20,648 bases of DNA, taken from the IMG/VR virus record IMGVR_UViG_3300022690_001100, positions 1 to 20,648 of that record, one strand, 5' to 3'. Of the stretch, positions 19,789 through 20,648 are shown piece by piece (position 1 is the first letter of the stretch; each line of letters opens with the position of its first letter). The translations under genes were made by a program, and so were the position numbers. Below the pieces are notes generated by a model. That model ran no database searches. It saw nothing but the letters and a program-made list of their open reading frames with translations, and had not been told where the DNA came from. Source of the DNA: a virus.

Positions 19789-20027
19789 TGAAGTATATAA
19801 TTATAACCTCCTTTATAATTTTAATTGGTTGTGGACAATCTAAAGAAATAGAGTTTAAACAATATCCGTTTATTGTCTACCAAGATAATGGTACAGGGTT
19901 TGCATCATCTACAACACTTTTAAAATGTGATAGCTTCCAATTTATATCCGGAAGTGAAATTTACGTTTATATTGATGGAACAAAAATGAAAGTAATCGCA
20001 GATCAAATAAGAGTAAGGACCAATTAA
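19788..20027 (+). CDS. Small lipoprotein (79 aa)
   Basis: MKYIIITSFIILIGCGQSKE is a short type II signal peptide with lipobox L-I-G-C and lipidation expected at Cys15. The mature ~65 residues are beta-rich (YPFIVYQDNGTGF, EIYVYIDGTKMKV). It would be anchored in the host cell envelope. Phage lipoproteins of this size include spanin-type lysis proteins and superinfection-exclusion proteins; the beta-rich rather than proline-rich mature part favours neither clearly. An upstream in-frame start at 19764 is not favoured because it would displace the signal peptide. Confidence 0.7.
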   Translation: MKYIIITSFIILIGCGQSKEIEFKQYPFIVYQDNGTGFASSTTLLKCDSFQFISGSEIYVYIDGTKMKVIADQIRVRTN

Positions 20028-20042
20028 CACACTCCGTTTTTA

Positions 20043-20075
20043 TTTTGCCAAACCTTCAAATAATCCTTACCTTTG
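20043..20075 (+). promoter_or_regulatory. Bacteroidota-type promoter
   Basis: TTTTG (20043-20047), a 20-nt spacer and TACCTTTG (20068-20075) match TTTG-N20-TAnnTTTG perfectly. Transcription would begin about 20-25 nt before ATG 20106. Confidence 0.7.
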
Positions 20076-20105
20076 ATTTATTAAATTCATGATAAATCGA
20101 AAATA

Positions 20106-20276
20106 ATGGCAAGCGTACAAGACCAAATTGATGCATGGACAGTAATTAAGGACAACATCGAGAACAATACTCAAGAGGAAAATGAAGAAATTCAAAGAGA
20201 ATTCCCCGATCAAATGGAATTTGAAGGCAATGGTGATATGATCATTGTAAAATGGAAAGGGTCAGAAGTAGAATAA
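20106..20276 (+). CDS. Small acidic protein (56 aa)
   Basis: ATG 20106 follows the promoter at 20043-20075 and the frame ends at TAA 20274-20276. The product is acidic and helical (IDAWTVIKDNIENNTQEENE) with a beta-like end (MIIVKWKGSEVE). It overlaps the next gene by 25 nt in another frame. No family recognised. Confidence 0.55.
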   Translation: MASVQDQIDAWTVIKDNIENNTQEENEEIQREFPDQMEFEGNGDMIIVKWKGSEVE

Positions 20277-20494
20277 AAAAGTATTGGTCAAAATTCCTGA
20301 TCTTTTATAAAAGGGTCAGCCGATCAGAGTTAAAATATTGGCCTGCTATCCTGGCTGTCTCGGCTCAAAGTATGATCCTTGATTTGATTGGATTTGATGC
20401 AGCTACCCAGATAATAGCTTGGGAACAAGTAAACAACAGTATTATTCTTATCCTCCTGGTTGTAATCCTGATCAAAACCAAAGGTGGCATTTAA
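20252..20494 (+). CDS. Small membrane protein (80 aa), 3' end uncertain
   Basis: A basic N-terminus (MERVRSRIKKYWSKF) precedes two hydrophobic segments (WPAILAVSAQSMILDLIGF and NSIILILLVVILI). This could be a holin or a small inner-membrane protein. The last four codons and the stop (from 20482) lie within the inverted copy of 18181-18346, so the true C-terminus may be different. The first in-frame ATG is used. Confidence 0.5.
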   Translation: MERVRSRIKKYWSKFLIFYKRVSRSELKYWPAILAVSAQSMILDLIGFDAATQIIAWEQVNNSIILILLVVILIKTKGGI

Positions 20495-20648
20495 GCATGG
20501 CTAATGTTTTTTAATTTGCTTCAACAATTTATCAAGCCCCCTTCCATCTTTAATTGATTTGCCGGATGCCCAACCCGAATAAGGGAAAAATCTAATAAGA
20601 TCTCCTTTAAAAAAAAAATGATAATACACTGTCATTTTTGAAGATTAT
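20482..20648. repeat. Right-end inverted copy of 18181-18346 (probable fold-back)
   Basis: The last 167 bases are the reverse complement of 18181-18346, differing only by ten A (20609-20618) against nine T in the internal copy. On the minus strand it would encode a frameshifted piece of the 78-aa gene. Together with the same arrangement at the left end, this suggests a chimeric or assembly end. Confidence 0.9.

Noticed and set aside
1-20648. Terminal inverted repeats of a phage genome
   Set aside because: Each end matches an internal segment rather than the opposite end, so they are not genome ITRs.
1-20648. tRNA genes and diversity-generating retroelement parts
   Set aside because: No cloverleaf with a GGTTCGAATCC-type arm and no reverse transcriptase or template/variable repeat pair was seen; manual inspection only.

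Overview
This window is part of a tailed bacteriophage (or prophage) genome whose host is probably a member of the Bacteroidota. Every gene I can support lies on the + strand. The genes are small and tightly packed, often overlapping as ATGA, and the DNA is AT-rich. Starts lack Shine-Dalgarno sequences. The best promoters fit the Bacteroidota pattern TTTG-N20-TAnnTTTG, for example at 20043-20075, 6128-6159 and 8329-8360. Phage identity rests on a large terminase, an ERF annealing protein paired with a PD-(D/E)XK exonuclease, tail or fiber-type structural proteins, and YopX, DUF551 and ASCH-type accessory genes.

Layout. 1-140 is an inverted copy of 883-1022. 141-1361 is the end of a structural or lysis block: a truncated beta-rich structural protein, an unknown protein and a holin-like membrane protein, closed by a terminator. 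1505-8234 is the early or replication-recombination block: a zinc-ribbon protein, a coiled-coil protein, an HTH protein, ERF, an exonuclease, a DnaA-box-containing gap that may be an origin, a VRR-NUC nuclease, a MazG-like protein and small unknowns, closed by a strong terminator at 8280-8311. 8391-10918 holds three tail or fiber-type genes, the last with seventeen 60-bp repeats. 10941-12297 holds a structured leader, YopX, a free-standing HNH homing endonuclease and a small structural-type protein. 12388-15109 is a run of small genes that includes a probable terminase small subunit. 15106-17565 is the large terminase. 17762-20494 is a further small-gene block with regulators, a pentapeptide protein, an ASCH-like protein, a lipoprotein and membrane proteins. 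20482-20648 is an inverted copy of 18181-18346.

The main finding is in the terminase. Its nuclease motif is split by an intein (16486-17439) whose splicing blocks are in frame with the terminase. In the slot where an in-frame homing endonuclease is usually found, the DNA encodes a complete HNH endonuclease with two zinc-finger-like modules in a different reading frame (16752-17375). The terminase frame stays open through the whole nested gene, so about 208 codons are read two ways.

A second system-level feature is a 12-base leader, ACCAAAAACGAA, placed 3-6 nt before the start codon of many genes. It looks like a phage-wide non-Shine-Dalgarno translation signal or an RNA-level operator. Two of these leaders sit downstream of duplicated promoter cassettes carrying a perfect DnaA box in the spacer. 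The inverted copies at both window ends look like fold-back amplification or assembly artefacts, so the extreme ends should not be trusted as native sequence.
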